Positions 48,196-57,973 of a DNA stretch of 64,000 nucleotides are shown piece after piece; positions within the stretch are counted from its first letter, which is position 1, and every line of letters begins with the position of its first letter. This DNA comes from Ananas comosus (taxonomy: Eukaryota; Streptophyta; Magnoliopsida; Poales; Bromeliaceae), in NCBI RefSeq assembly GCF_001540865.1, contig NC_033630.1:6411242-6475241 (forward strand), in the 5' to 3' direction. A program made the translations under genes and the position numbers. Under the pieces are notes generated by a model, which had not been told where the DNA came from, searched no databases, and saw only the letters and a program-made list of their open reading frames with translations.

Positions 48196-48774
48196 AGCGA
48201 GTACCCAGACAACAACCATATGTACATAAAAAATTTCAAAACTACCTGTGGAAGGTACTCCTCTAGCACTGTAACCAGGGAAGGGATCTAGCTCGCGACT
48301 CTCTTTCCTTGATCAGAATCGGCGACAGCAGCAACCGTAGAAGAAGACTCTGCAAAAAGGGGTTCCAATACATACAAAATGTCTTCTACACCGCTTGCTC
48401 CAGCGAGTACCCAGACAACAACCATATGTACATAAAAAATTTCAAAACTACCTGTGGAAGGTACTCCTCTAGCACTGTAACCAGGGAAGGGATCTAGCTC
48501 GCGACTCTCTTTCCTTGATCAGAATCGGCGACAGCAGCAACCGTAGAAGAAGACTCTGCAAAAAAGGGTTCCAATACATACAAAATGTCTTCTACACCGC
48601 TTGCTCCAGCGAGTACCCAGACAACAACCATATGTACATAAAAAATTTCAAAACTACCTGTGGAAGGTACTCCTCTAGCACTGTAACCAGGGAAGGGATC
48701 TAGCTCGCGACTCTCTTTCCTTGATCAGAATCGGCGACAGCAGCAACCGTAGAAGAAGACTCTGCAAAAAGGGG
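48196..48774. repeat. 206 bp unit in about 2.8 tandem copies beside a single N
   Basis: Copies begin at 48196, 48402 and 48608 (each AGCGAGTACCCAGACAACAA). Copies 1 and 2 differ by about one base (AAAAAGGGG against AAAAAAGGG). The related LTR at 52113-54329 has one copy. An N directly precedes the array, so a collapsed or mis-joined assembly is as likely as a real triplication. Confidence 0.85.
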
Positions 48775-49965
48775 TCAACAACTGGGTGTGAGAACTACTG
48801 CAAAAAGAAGTAGTCCTCAGTGGGTACCGCTACCGACCTCAACGGCTCACCCACTAAGTCTACAAAATGGTATGTGAGAGATTGTAAGAAAAGCTGGAAA
48901 CCCTACAGCTATATGCCCCTATACTATCACTAACCAACTCTAGCTCTTTGTAGATATCAATCCCCTGCAACAACGACTATACTGTCAAGAGACTACCAAC
49001 AGGCCTATCCCACCTGCGTCCGAGCAATACCGCACACCACCATTGAGGTAGCCGGTCCTAAAGCACCGTCCAAACAGGGCTGCTGCTACAACAACACAAA
49101 AGCACAAAGCCCGACTCCGGAGTGATACTCGTGGGTGCTACCCAACCGAGTATACAAGCGTGTCTCTGCTGAGCTCAATCAGGCTCTCACAAACTATAAT
49201 CAAAGCAAATGGGTCTAACAACCAACACTCACGTGTCCTTGGCACAATCTGATGCAAATACAAAATTCTGGGTCCACCGTCAACCGCGACGTCACCCGAC
49301 AGTTCGAAACAGTCTACACACTTCTGTAAAATAAACTCGGCATCCCAGCACGAGCGTAAACCCATCCTACACTAATCTGGGTATCTACCGCATACAAACT
49401 GCAGCAATACAAACAAACCACAACTCTTAAAACTAAATCTGATAGTTTTCAGAAACTGACAGTGTAGGATCTATAGTTTTCTCTTAAGTCAATTCCAAGT
49501 CCAACATGTAAAATTATACTACTACTTAACTAAAAATTCGGATTTTAAGCCTAATTCATGAATCCGAGTACTAGCAAGAAATTAAACACATGATACATAT
49601 TGACGATATAAAAAAACATAGAAGATGTTCCGGCGATTTCGGTAAACTTCAACCCACCTCGACATGCTAGTCCAACTACGGCAAGAAGTCGAAAAGAGAG
49701 GAAAACACGCGCTCGCCCAGCCTCCAACGGCGCAACCGCGACGTCCACGCGCTCGAACGGCCCCCTGGCGCAACGTCGACGTCGATCCGAGCTCAAGCCG
49801 TAGCCTTCACCAAGCACACAATTAAACTAGAGAGAGAGAGGGAAAGGATAATTATCCTCAGCTGACCAAGTTCAGTCAATAAGCATAAAGAGGGAGTAGG
49901 TGGCGTATATATCCACCAACCAAAAAGACTGTTCTGCCCCTCACGAACTCAACATCCCAGCTGGA

Positions 49966-50079
49966 GTACCGGTACCAGCCCGATGCCGTACCGGTACTCA
50001 GCATCAATTATCGCAACCCGAGAGCAGCAGTTCGAAAAATACACTGGGGTACCGGTACTCCCCTACATGGTACTGGTAC
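49966..50079 (-). promoter_or_regulatory. GTACCGGTAC palindrome array upstream of a TATA box
   Basis: GTACCGGTAC lies at 49966-49975, 49988-49997 and 50049-50058, and GTACTGGTAC at 50070-50079. In minus sense the array ends about 52 bases before TATATAT at 49906-49912. The partial LTR at 51184-51837 keeps the same array with more substitutions (51543-51655). Confidence 0.65.
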
Positions 50080-50260
50080 TCAATATCGAAACCTACACTT
50101 TGCAGACTTCAATATCAAACTCTACTCTCGCGTCACATTGAGTCCGTTTTGCATCCATTTCGCACTAAAACGACTCCGACTTGTCCCGACACTCTCCAGA
50201 TGTGTCGCTAAGCCTCAGATGCTGAAATCACACAGGCTGCAGAACACCAGGGATACTACA

Positions 50261-51183
50261 TCCAACACAGTGTACTCCTGAACTGAGCGCTCCCCCTGCT
50301 GTAACTTCTTCAGGTCCTCTTCGAGTTTCTACTTCACGCTGTAACTCATCCCACCTCATCTGTAGCGCCACCAATCCTCAAGTCTCCCTCATCCTCCTTC
50401 ATCAGGAGTGCCCATCGCCGGCCAAACAGTGTACTCTCAAATGCACCTGCTCCCACTCCGGTATAAACAAGTCCTCAAATAATTTCACCATCGCGCTCAC
50501 CCAGCCCTTTACAACCCAGGGCTCCGCGCAACTACCATCCAAACACGGCGGATCAAATCGACGGAAATGAGCAAGCCTCTCTGTCATCCGCTCCTGCTCA
50601 ACGTCAGACATCTGCGACGCCTCTCCAGAGAAAGTAACAGGTGCCGTAGGAATTGTCACTGGTGGTGGTACAACTGCGGCTGGTGCGGCCACGGGAATAG
50701 TCGGTGGTGGAGCTGACTGCTCTAGTGCTCCAGGCGCTGTGCTCGGCGGCGGTGTAAATGTTTCGCACATCCTCTATAACAGTGCCCCCTGCTGCCTCGT
50801 CGCCTCAGTTAGGCAGCCAACTGCTCTCTCAGATCAGGGGGTGCACTCGGCCCTGCTTGCTTAGGCATTTCAGCTGGTGCGGAGAGGTTTCGCGTCGACA
50901 GTCGACCTCAACGTCGATACATGGCTATCTGAAATCAAAACAAGGGTCATATACAAAACACAATCACTCTCGACCCAATCATGCGAGTCTAAAAGGCCGC
51001 CCCTGTTTCTCCTCAAAATTATGCCGTCTGCAGCCGACATAATTTTCTTGGCCGAAACAGACACTCCTTCAGTCACTCACTACACTCTAGGAAGAGTTAA
51101 AACAATTCAATCGCTGACTTTCGCGATAAATCACGCCTCTCGCGTCTTGCATTCCTAAGGTTTGCCAATCTTAAGGTTTCCTA
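50261..51183 (-). pseudogene. Deleted internal region with Gag fragment, minus strand
   Basis: A 122-codon frame (50770 down to 50402) is Gag. A proline-rich linker is followed by GEASQMSDVEQERMTERLAH, FRRFDPPCLDGSCAEPWVVK and LFEDLFIPEWEQVHLRVHCL. It matches the gag at 54633 closely and ends at a TGA where the partner has Trp. About 120 more bases of gag follow before the LTR edge at 50260, so everything from mid-gag to integrase is deleted. The 5' untranslated part (50880-51180) matches 54380-54630, but the PBS has been lost (deletion near 51178). Confidence 0.8.
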
Positions 51184-51837
51184 GGTCACACCCCGGATTA
51201 CATGTTTCCCCCGGCATGCCAACAGACCCGCCGTATACATAGAACTTTTTCCTGCATACGAAACGATAGCTGTGCCTGTAATTAAATCAAGCTACAACTG
51301 CGACGCGCTAGTCCAACTACGGCGAGAAGTCGAAAAGAGAGGAAAACACGCGCTCGCCCAGCCTCGAACGTTGCAACCGCGACGTCCACACGCTCGAACG
51401 GCTCCCCGGCGCAACGTCAACGTCGATCCGAGCTCAAGCTGACCAAGTTGAGTGGATAAGCATAAAGAGGGAGTAGGTGGCGTATATATCCACCAACCAA
51501 AAAGACTGTTCTGCCCCTCACCAACTCAACATCCCAGCTGGAGTACCGGTACCAGTCCGATGCCGTACCGCTACTCAGCATCAATTATTGCAACCCAAGA
51601 GCAGTAGTTCGAAAAATACATTGGGGTACCGATACTCCCCTGCATGGTACCGGTACTCAATACTGAAACCTGCACTTTGCAGATTTCAATATCAAACTCT
51701 GCTCTCGCGTCTCACTTGGTCCGTTTTGCGTCCATTTCGTGCCAAAACGACTCCGACTTGTCCCGACACTCTCCAGATGTGTCGCCAAACCTCAGAGACT
51801 GAAATCACACAAGCTGCAGAACACCAGGGGTACTACA
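51184..51837 (-). repeat. 5' LTR of the minus-strand element, internally deleted
   Basis: The first ~110 bases (51184-51297) match 48014-48130, and from about 51300 the sequence jumps to the part matching 49665-50260. About 1.5 kb is missing. Its right edge is CAGGGGTACTACA at 51837, equivalent to 50260. The flanking pentamers CCATA (right) and TTATA (left of 48014) agree at three of five positions, so a target duplication is not proven. Confidence 0.75.
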
Positions 51838-51841
51838 CCAT

Positions 51842-52112
51842 AGGTTTTCAAAATCTTTTTTTGGGACACCTATTGGGACCGTCAACCTCTCTTCTCTTTA
51901 CGGTGTAGATGACGTAGATCTTTCTAGCCTCCACTCTCCCTTCTCTGTCGAGGAAGTTAAGCTGGCTATCTTCTCGTGTGCATCGGATAAGGCTCCGGGT
52001 TCGGATGGCTTCCTGATGCTTTTCTACCAAAGATTCTGGAACATCCTTAAGGCAGAGATTATGAATCTCTTTGAAAAATTTTATAGCGGGACTTCTGACC
52101 TGAGCGAACTAT
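51842..52112 (+). pseudogene. LINE-1-type reverse transcriptase fragment
   Basis: An open stretch of about 88 codons without a start codon reads in the frame of TCA at 51848-51850. It begins SKSFFGTPIG and contains FSVEEVKLAIFSCASDKAPG, SDGFLMLFYQRFWNI and then MNLFEKFYSGTSDLSELL. The DKAPGSDGF motif followed by FYQRFW is typical of the N-terminal part of plant L1 (RIL-type) LINE reverse transcriptases. It is cut on both sides by Gypsy LTRs: to the left the minus-strand element, to the right the plus-strand LTR at 52113. The catalytic YADD box lies outside the fragment. Confidence 0.85.
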
Positions 52113-53498
52113 TGTAGCTGCATCGTGTGAGTGCCGGTACCCTGTGTGCGAGCTTGTGGGCTGAGAGGCCGAGTATCGGTAACCAAGTTGGGTATCGGTA
52201 CTCCAGCTGTATTTTGAGTAGGTAAAGGGCATTTTGGTCCTTTGATCTATCGATCAACCCAATGTTTATCCCCAGCCTTTATATTCACAGAGAGAGCATA
52301 GAAGCTGGTTCTTCTTCTCATTTCCTTCTTTCTCTCTAGCTGGTGGACTCGTACGTGGTTGAGGTCGCGACTCGAGCTCGGGAGGTTGTCGACTCGATCC
52401 GGAGGGCCGTTCGAGCGCGCGGGCGTCACGGTCGTATCGTTGAGAGGCCAGGCGAGCACGTGGATTCCATTCTTTCGACTTCTCGCCGTGGTTGGACGAG
52501 CTTTTCGAGGTGCGTTAATGTTTACCGAAATCGCCGGAATTCCTCCAAGTTCTAGTATCGTTGACATGTTCATTGGTTTTATTTCCTTGCTAGTACTTGA
52601 ATTCATGGATTAGAGTATAAAATCTGAATTTGGAGTTAAGTTAATAGTTATATTCAAGTTGGACTTGGAATTGACTTAGGAGAAAACTATTTAATCCTAC
52701 ACTGTCATTTTCTAAAAGGTTACTAGATTTAGCTTTAGGAGCTATGGTTTGTTTGTATCGCTGCTGTTCATATGCGGTGGATACCCAGATTAGTGTAGGA
52801 TGAGTTTACGCTCGTGCTGGAATGCCAAGCTTATTTTACAGTAGTATGTAGACTGTTTCAGACTGTCGGATGCCGTCGCGGTTGACGGTGGACCCAGATT
52901 TTCTGCATTTTGCATCAGATTGTGCCAAGGGCACGTGAGTTTTGGTTGTTAGACCAGTTAGAGCCATTTGCATTGATTACAAGCTGTGAGAGCCTGATTG
53001 AGCTCGATAGAGACACGCTTGCATACTCGGTTGGGTCGTGCCCATGAGTGCCGCTCCAGAGTTTGGTTACGTGCTTTCTCATTGATGTCGTAGTGTCCGG
53101 TTTGGACTTTGCTCTCCACCGGCAGCTCTCGGGGTGGTGTGCGCTGTAGCTTCGACAGACGAGACGGGTGCATTCACAGTCCCTAGTGAGTTTGGGTCAG
53201 AGATTGCATTGTTGTTATATCTACAGATAGCCAGTGTTGGTTAGCGATAGTATAGTGGCATATAGCGGTAGGGTTTTCAGCTTTTCTTACTATCTCTTGC
53301 ACACTTTTCTATAGACTTGGTGGGTGAGTGGGTGAGCCGTTGAGGCCGATGACGGTACCCACTAAGGACTACTCTATTTTGCAGTAGTTCTCACACCTAG
53401 TTTGTAACGACCTAGCCCACTAGCAATAATAACTCGTTGGGCCCAACCACTGGCCCAAAATGCTTAAGCCCAATTTATTATTACTAGTGTCTAAGTCT

Positions 53499-53541
53499 AT
53501 TATATACCCAATCACATCCCCATTCCTATCCGATGTGGGAT
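53499..53541 (-). promoter_or_regulatory. snRNA-type upstream element plus TATA box in the TRIM LTR (copy 1)
   Basis: On the minus strand ATCCCACATCG (53541-53531) is an exact match to the plant snRNA-gene upstream sequence element RTCCCACATCG. It is followed after 24 bases by TATATAAT (53506-53499). As I recall, this spacing is like Pol III-transcribed U6 genes, while Pol II snRNA genes have about ten bases more. Function in a retroelement LTR is inference. A TTTT run lies about 40 bases after the TATA box, which would stop a Pol III transcript early. Confidence 0.55.
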
Positions 53542-53885
53542 TATTGGGGTGTGACAAACTCCTCCCGTTAAGGCCCTGACGTCCTCGTCAGTACAATCCA
53601 ATCACACACACAGCCCAAGATCACCATGCGATGTGAGACTCGTCTCGCTAGCCTTGTCATCCAAACCCTGATATAGCCGGTCACCTTGTCATTCAGACTC
53701 CGGTATAGCCTATCACCTTGTCTTTCCGACCCTGGCTCAGCCAAAACTCATCTCACACTTCCAGCTGCTGAACCGGCTCTGATACCAAATATAACGACCC
53801 AGCCCACTAGCAATAATAACTCGTTCGGCCCAACTACTGGCCCAAAATGCTTAAGCCCAGTTTGTTATTACTAGTGTCTAAGTCT

Positions 53886-53928
53886 ATTATATACCCAATC
53901 ACATCCCCATTCCTATCCGATGTGGGAT
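53886..53928 (-). promoter_or_regulatory. snRNA-type upstream element plus TATA box in the TRIM LTR (copy 2, 5' LTR)
   Basis: Identical arrangement in the repeat that is the 5' LTR in minus sense: ATCCCACATCG at 53928-53918, 24 bases, TATATAAT at 53893-53886. The flanking bases differ between the repeats elsewhere (GGGGTGTGACA against GAGGTGTGACA), while the two boxes and their spacing do not. Confidence 0.55.
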
Positions 53929-54337
53929 TATTGAGGTGTGACACAGTTGTTGACCCTTTTTGCAGAGCCTTCTTCTGCGGCTGCTGCTGCCGTTGATTCT
54001 GACCGTGGAAAAGGAGTCGCGAGTTAGATCCCTTCCAGCTTTGTTGCAATGCTAGAAGAGTACCTTTCAAAGGTAGTTTTGGGCTTTCTTTGTACATACT
54101 GCGATGTTGTCGGGGTGCTCACTGGAGCGAGTTGTGTTGTAGCATTTTGTATGTACTGAAACCCCTCGAGGTTTTATATATTATCCTTTTTAGTTTAGCA
54201 GCTCTATACTACTGGTTGTAGTTTTGTTGTGATTGCAGGTGCAGCTATCACTTTGTATACATGAAAAATTTCGATATATACGGCGGGTCTGTTGGTGTGC
54301 CCGGGGAACGTGTTATCCGAGACGTGACAGATTAAGT

Positions 54338-54349
54338 TGGTATCAGAGC
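54338..54349 (+). other. Primer-binding site (tRNA-Met type)
   Basis: TGGTATCAGAGC lies eight bases after the 5' LTR end at 54329. Confidence 0.9.
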
Positions 54350-54632
54350 TTAGCGTTAGGTCGCTCGGATCAAGAAATCTTAAGCTTGGCAAACCTTAGG
54401 AAGGAAAGACGCGAGAGGCGTGATTTACCGCGAAAGTCGGCGATTTAGTTGTTTAACTTCTCCTAGAGTGGAGGGAGTGACCGAAGGAGAGTGTGTTTCT
54501 ACCAAGAAAATTATGTCGGTTATAGACGACATAATTTTGAGGAGAAACAGGGGCGACCTTCTTGACTTTCGCCTAATTGGGTCGAGAGATGTTATGTTTT
54601 GTATTTGACCATTGTTTTGATTTCAGGTAGCT

Positions 54633-55790
54633 ATGTATCGATGGCGAGGTCGATCGTCGATGCGAAACCGTTACGCACCAGCAGAGATGCCTGAGCAGGC
54701 AGGACCGAGTGCATCCCCCGATCTGAGTGAGCTGTTGGCTGCCCTGACTGAGGAGACCAGGCAGCAAGGGACACTATTATAGAGGGTATGTGAGACATTT
54801 ACTTAGCTACCGAGCAGAGCACTAGAGCAGCCAGTACCACTACCGACTACTCCCGTTGCCGCACCAAGCACAGCTGTACCCCCACCAGTGACAGTTCCTA
54901 CGGCGCCAATTACATTTTCTGGAGAGGCATCGCAGATGTCCAAGGGTGAGCAGGAGCGATGATAGAGTGGCTCGCTCGTTTTCGTCAGTTTGATCTGCCG
55001 CGCTTTGATGGTAGTTGTACGGAGCCCTGGGTTGTAGAGGTCTGGATGAGCGCGATGGAGAAGTTATTCGAGGACTTGTTTATACTAGAGCGGGAGCACG
55101 TACATCTGAGAGTGCACTGTTTGGCAGGCGATGCACACTCTTGGTGGAGGAGGATGAGGCGGACTCCAGGGGTGGTGGCGCTACAGATGAAGTGGGTCGA
55201 GTTTTGTGGATCGCTGTACGGGGCCTATTTCCCAAACAGCGTGAAGCAAAAGCTCAAAGAGGACCTGAAGAAGCTACAGCAGGGAGAGCGATCAGTTCAG
55301 GAGTACCCTCACGAGTTTACTCGGCTTCTGAACTGTGTGCCGTTTGTAGCCCGGGATGAAGCCCACAAAGTGTATCTGTATGAGGGGGGCTTGAGGCCAG
55401 AGATCCTCCGGTTGGTGCAGGCGCAGAGGTTGAGGACCTTGGATGCGTCGATTGAGCAGGCATTGTTGGTGGAGAAAGGAGATGTATCGATCCGTGAGTA
55501 GGCTCAGGTGATGGGGCAGAGTCAGGATAGGAAGCGCCGGGTCCCAGATGATGGAGGGCAGTCAAGCAGCAGGCATCCGCCGAGGCCTCCACGATCACGT
55601 TCTCATGGCCGTGGGTCTTCGGGGCGACAACGTTCTGGGGGACCTCGTTAGCAGGGACAGTCGTAGGGGACTACGCAGTGTGTGATTTGTGGGGGACCAC
55701 ATTGGTCCCGACAGTGTGAGAAGAAAGAGGGCCGATGTTATGGATGTGGACAGCCTGGACATATGAAGGCAGCTTCTCCCCGAGCAGCAT
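54633..55790 (+). pseudogene. Gypsy-type Gag, nonsense-decayed
   Basis: The start is ATG at 54633 (MYRWRGRSSMRNRYAPAEMP), chosen because it opens the frame right after the leader. It has an N-terminal basic part, a proline-rich linker and then the capsid domain (FRQFDLPRFDGSCTEPWVVE, the WMSAMEKLFEDLF block, LRVHCLAGDAHSWWRRM, YGAYFPNSVKQKLKEDLKKL, EFTRLLNCVPFVARDEAHKV). The cysteine motifs CVICGGPHWSRQC and CYGCGQPGHMKAAS follow; the last knuckle cysteine is replaced by serine. Stops lie at 54780, 54804, 55499, 55649 and 55664, and one frameshift at about 54957. It would form the virus-like particle; this copy cannot be translated intact. Confidence 0.9.
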
Positions 55791-57850
55791 CACCGGCACC
55801 TTCAACAGCGTCAGCTTTGTTGGCACCTCAGCAGACTTATGGAGTATCGCCGAGCTACGGTCAGGAAGACAGGGTGTCAGTGCCGCGACAGAACGAGCGG
55901 CGACAGCAGGCCTCGAGTGGCAGGGTGTATGCAGCCCAGGTGGAGGACTCTACAGTAGCCGACTGGATGGTGGCAGGTATCATTTTAATTTCTGGTATTA
56001 AAGCTCGTACCTTATTTGATACCGGTGCATCATATTCTTTTATTAGCCGAGCATTTGCATCGTTGCATGGTCTAAAGTTAGGACCGCTGTTACAGGCATG
56101 AGCGGTGCAGATTCCCGATCATGTGTTGCATGTGGCGGAGTGTTGTTGGGCTTGTTCAGTGCAGTTGGGCCCTTGGATTATGCCTGCAGACCTGTTGGTC
56201 TTAGAGCAGCTGCAGGACTTCGATGTTGTGCTTGGCATGGATTGGCTGGCGCGGTACTATGCGACGATTGACTGTGGAGCGAGGACAGTGATGTTCCGCT
56301 AACCAGGCCAGGAGGAGTTCACGTACAGAGGCTGCAGGAGTACGTTGTTTGCCATATGGATTTCGTCTGCGAGGGCAAGACAGCTAATGAGTAAAGGATG
56401 CATCGCTTTCTTGGCGACTGTAGTAGAGGTGCCTACGGTGGCGCCGGGACTCAAGGATATCCCTATAGTCCGCGAGTTTTCGAATGTTTTTCCTCCGGAG
56501 TTTACGACTATGCCGCCGGATAAAGAGATTGAGTTTGTGATTGACGTAGTTCCTGGAACTGCGCCAATCTCGAAGGCACCCTACCGAATGGTACTGGCAG
56601 AGCTGAGAGAGCTAAAGACACAGCTTCAGGATTTGATGGATAAGGGGTATTTGAGACCCAGTGTATCGCCTTGGGGAGCGCCGGTGTTATTCGTGAAGAA
56701 GAATGATTGATCACTTAGACTGTGTGTAGATTACAGGGAGTTGAATAAAGTGACCAATCCTTTGTCGCGCATTGATGATCTATTCGATCAGCTGCAAGGA
56801 TCTTGTGTCTTTTCGAAGATTAATCTCTAGTCAGGTTACCACCAGTTGAGGGTGAGAACCGAGGATGTTCCCAAGACGGCTTTTCGGACTTGGTACGGGC
56901 ATTATGAGTTCACAGTGATGCCTTTTGGATTGACTAATGCCCCTGCCGCATTTATGGATCTGATGAATAGAGTGTTCAAGCCGTTCTTGGATATATTCGT
57001 AGTTGTGCTCATAGATGATATTCTGATATACTCCGGGAGTGATGTTGAGCACGAGGAGCATTTGAGGATAGTGTTACAGCTTCTGATGGAGAAGAAGTTA
57101 TATGCTAAGTTGAAGAAGTGCGACTTTTGGCTTCGGGAAGTTTCTTTCTTGGGCCATGTGGTTTCTACAGCTGGAGTGGCAGTTGACTCGAAGAAGATTG
57201 ATACTATTCGGGATTGGCCCAGACTGACGATGGTTACCGAGGTGAGGAGTTCTCTTGGATTGGCTGGATAATACCGTCGGTTTGTGGAAGGCTTTGCGAA
57301 GCTTTCCACACCCCTCACTCGATTGACTTGAAAAGAAATTAAGTTCATCTGGAGTGAAGATTGTCAGAGGAGCTTCGATGAGTTGAGACAGAGGTTGATG
57401 TCGGCTCCCATCCTTGCCCTTCCAGTTGTGGGGGAAGGATTTGTGATCTATAGTTAAGCATCGCACAGCGGGTTGGGTTGTGTTCTGATGCAGCATGGTA
57501 GGATAATTGCTTATGCTTCTCGACTATTGAAGGATTACGAGAAGACTTACGCTACGCATGACTTAGAGCTTGCTGCGGTGATTTTTGCCTTAAAGTTGTG
57601 GTGGCATTACTTGCATGGCGAGCATTGTGAGATTTTTATATATCATAAAAGTCTCAAATATTTGTTTACCCAAAAGGAGTTGAACCTGAAGCAACGCCGA
57701 TGGTTGGAGTTGTTGAAGGATTATGATATTAGTATTCAGTATCACCCAGGTAAGGGGAATGTGGTGGCAAATACGTTGAACAGGAAGTCAGTGCAGAGCT
57801 TGAGCATGATGATTACTCAGCAGAGGCCGTTACTAGAGGAGTTACAGTGG
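55791..57850 (+). pseudogene. Gypsy-type Pol: protease, reverse transcriptase, RNase H (no integrase)
   Basis: It lies in the same frame as the capsid part of Gag. The protease has LFDTGASYSFIS (DTGA at about 56020) and FDVVLGMDWLARYYATIDCG. The reverse transcriptase runs from VREFSNVFPPEF (about 56470) through [58 protein letters not shown] and the active-site [12 protein letters not shown] (about 57010) to the LGHVVS block. RNase H has [20 protein letters not shown] and [20 protein letters not shown]. Its first catalytic Asp is a stop (57455), and the C-terminal [16 protein letters not shown] has Asn for the usual Asp. Stops lie at 56099, 56300, 56708, 56828, 57269, 57329 and 57455. Integrase is deleted. 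Confidence 0.9.
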
Positions 57851-57973
57851 TTGAGGCTTGAGGTGGTATCCCCTGGGTCTACTGCGAGACTGATGTCCAT
57901 GGTCTTGCAGTCTACTCACAGTGCTAGTATCGTCGACATGTTCAGCCCACTCACAGGTGGTATCCCCTGGGTC
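57851..57973 (+). other. Mosaic junction between RNase H and the 3' LTR
   Basis: The block GGTGGTATCCCCTGGGTCT occurs at 57862 and again at about 57954. Between them AGTATCGTCGACATGTTCA (57925) echoes a piece of LTR (AGTATCGTTGACATGTTCA at 58063). The deletion that removed integrase and U3 evidently left filler sequence. Confidence 0.6.

Larger units (their letters stand above)
48014..50260 (-). repeat. 3' LTR of a minus-strand Gypsy element, with a tandem triplication
   Basis: Plus-strand edges are TGTCACGCCC at 48014 and ACCAGGGATACTACA at 50260, so TG/CA ends are present on the minus strand. It is homologous in reverse to 52113-54329: the GTATACATAGAAATTTTTTCTGTATACG block, the CTGTAACCAGGGAAGGGATC block, the ACCGACCTCAACGGCTCACCC block and the CGACATGCTAGTCCAAC block. 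A single N (48195) is followed by three copies of a 206 bp unit. TATATAT lies at 49905-49914. Confidence 0.8.
53403..53943 (-). mobile_element. TRIM (terminal-repeat retrotransposon in miniature), 541 bp, intact ends
   Basis: Two 154-bp direct repeats (53403-53556 and 53790-53943) have TG/CA ends; one outer base is changed in the second copy, which starts TATAACGACC. They flank a 233-bp internal part without coding capacity. In minus sense the PBS TGGTATCAGAGC lies at 53776-53787, two bases from the inner edge of 53790-53943, so that repeat is the 5' LTR. The flanks TAGTT (53398-53402) and CAGTT (53944-53948) form a 5-bp target duplication with one mismatch. The partner LTR shows the empty site (CACACCCAGTTGTTGACCC at 58897). 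Confidence 0.95.
52113..54329 (+). repeat. 5' LTR of the plus-strand Gypsy element, with a nested TRIM
   Basis: It starts TGTAGCTGCATCG at 52113 and ends GAGACGTGACA at 54329, followed by the PBS. Without the 541 bp TRIM and 5 bp duplication it is about 1.67 kb. A degenerate palindrome array (GTGCCGGTAC at 52131, GTATCGGTAA at 52173, GTATCGGTAC at about 52192) precedes a TATA-like TTTATATT (about 52278). It matches the 3' LTR at 57974-59275 from 52470 onward. It is the same family as 48014-50260, in opposite orientation. Confidence 0.85.

Noticed and set aside
48014..51842. Target-site duplication around the minus-strand element
   Set aside because: The flanking pentamers TTATA and CCATA agree at only three positions.
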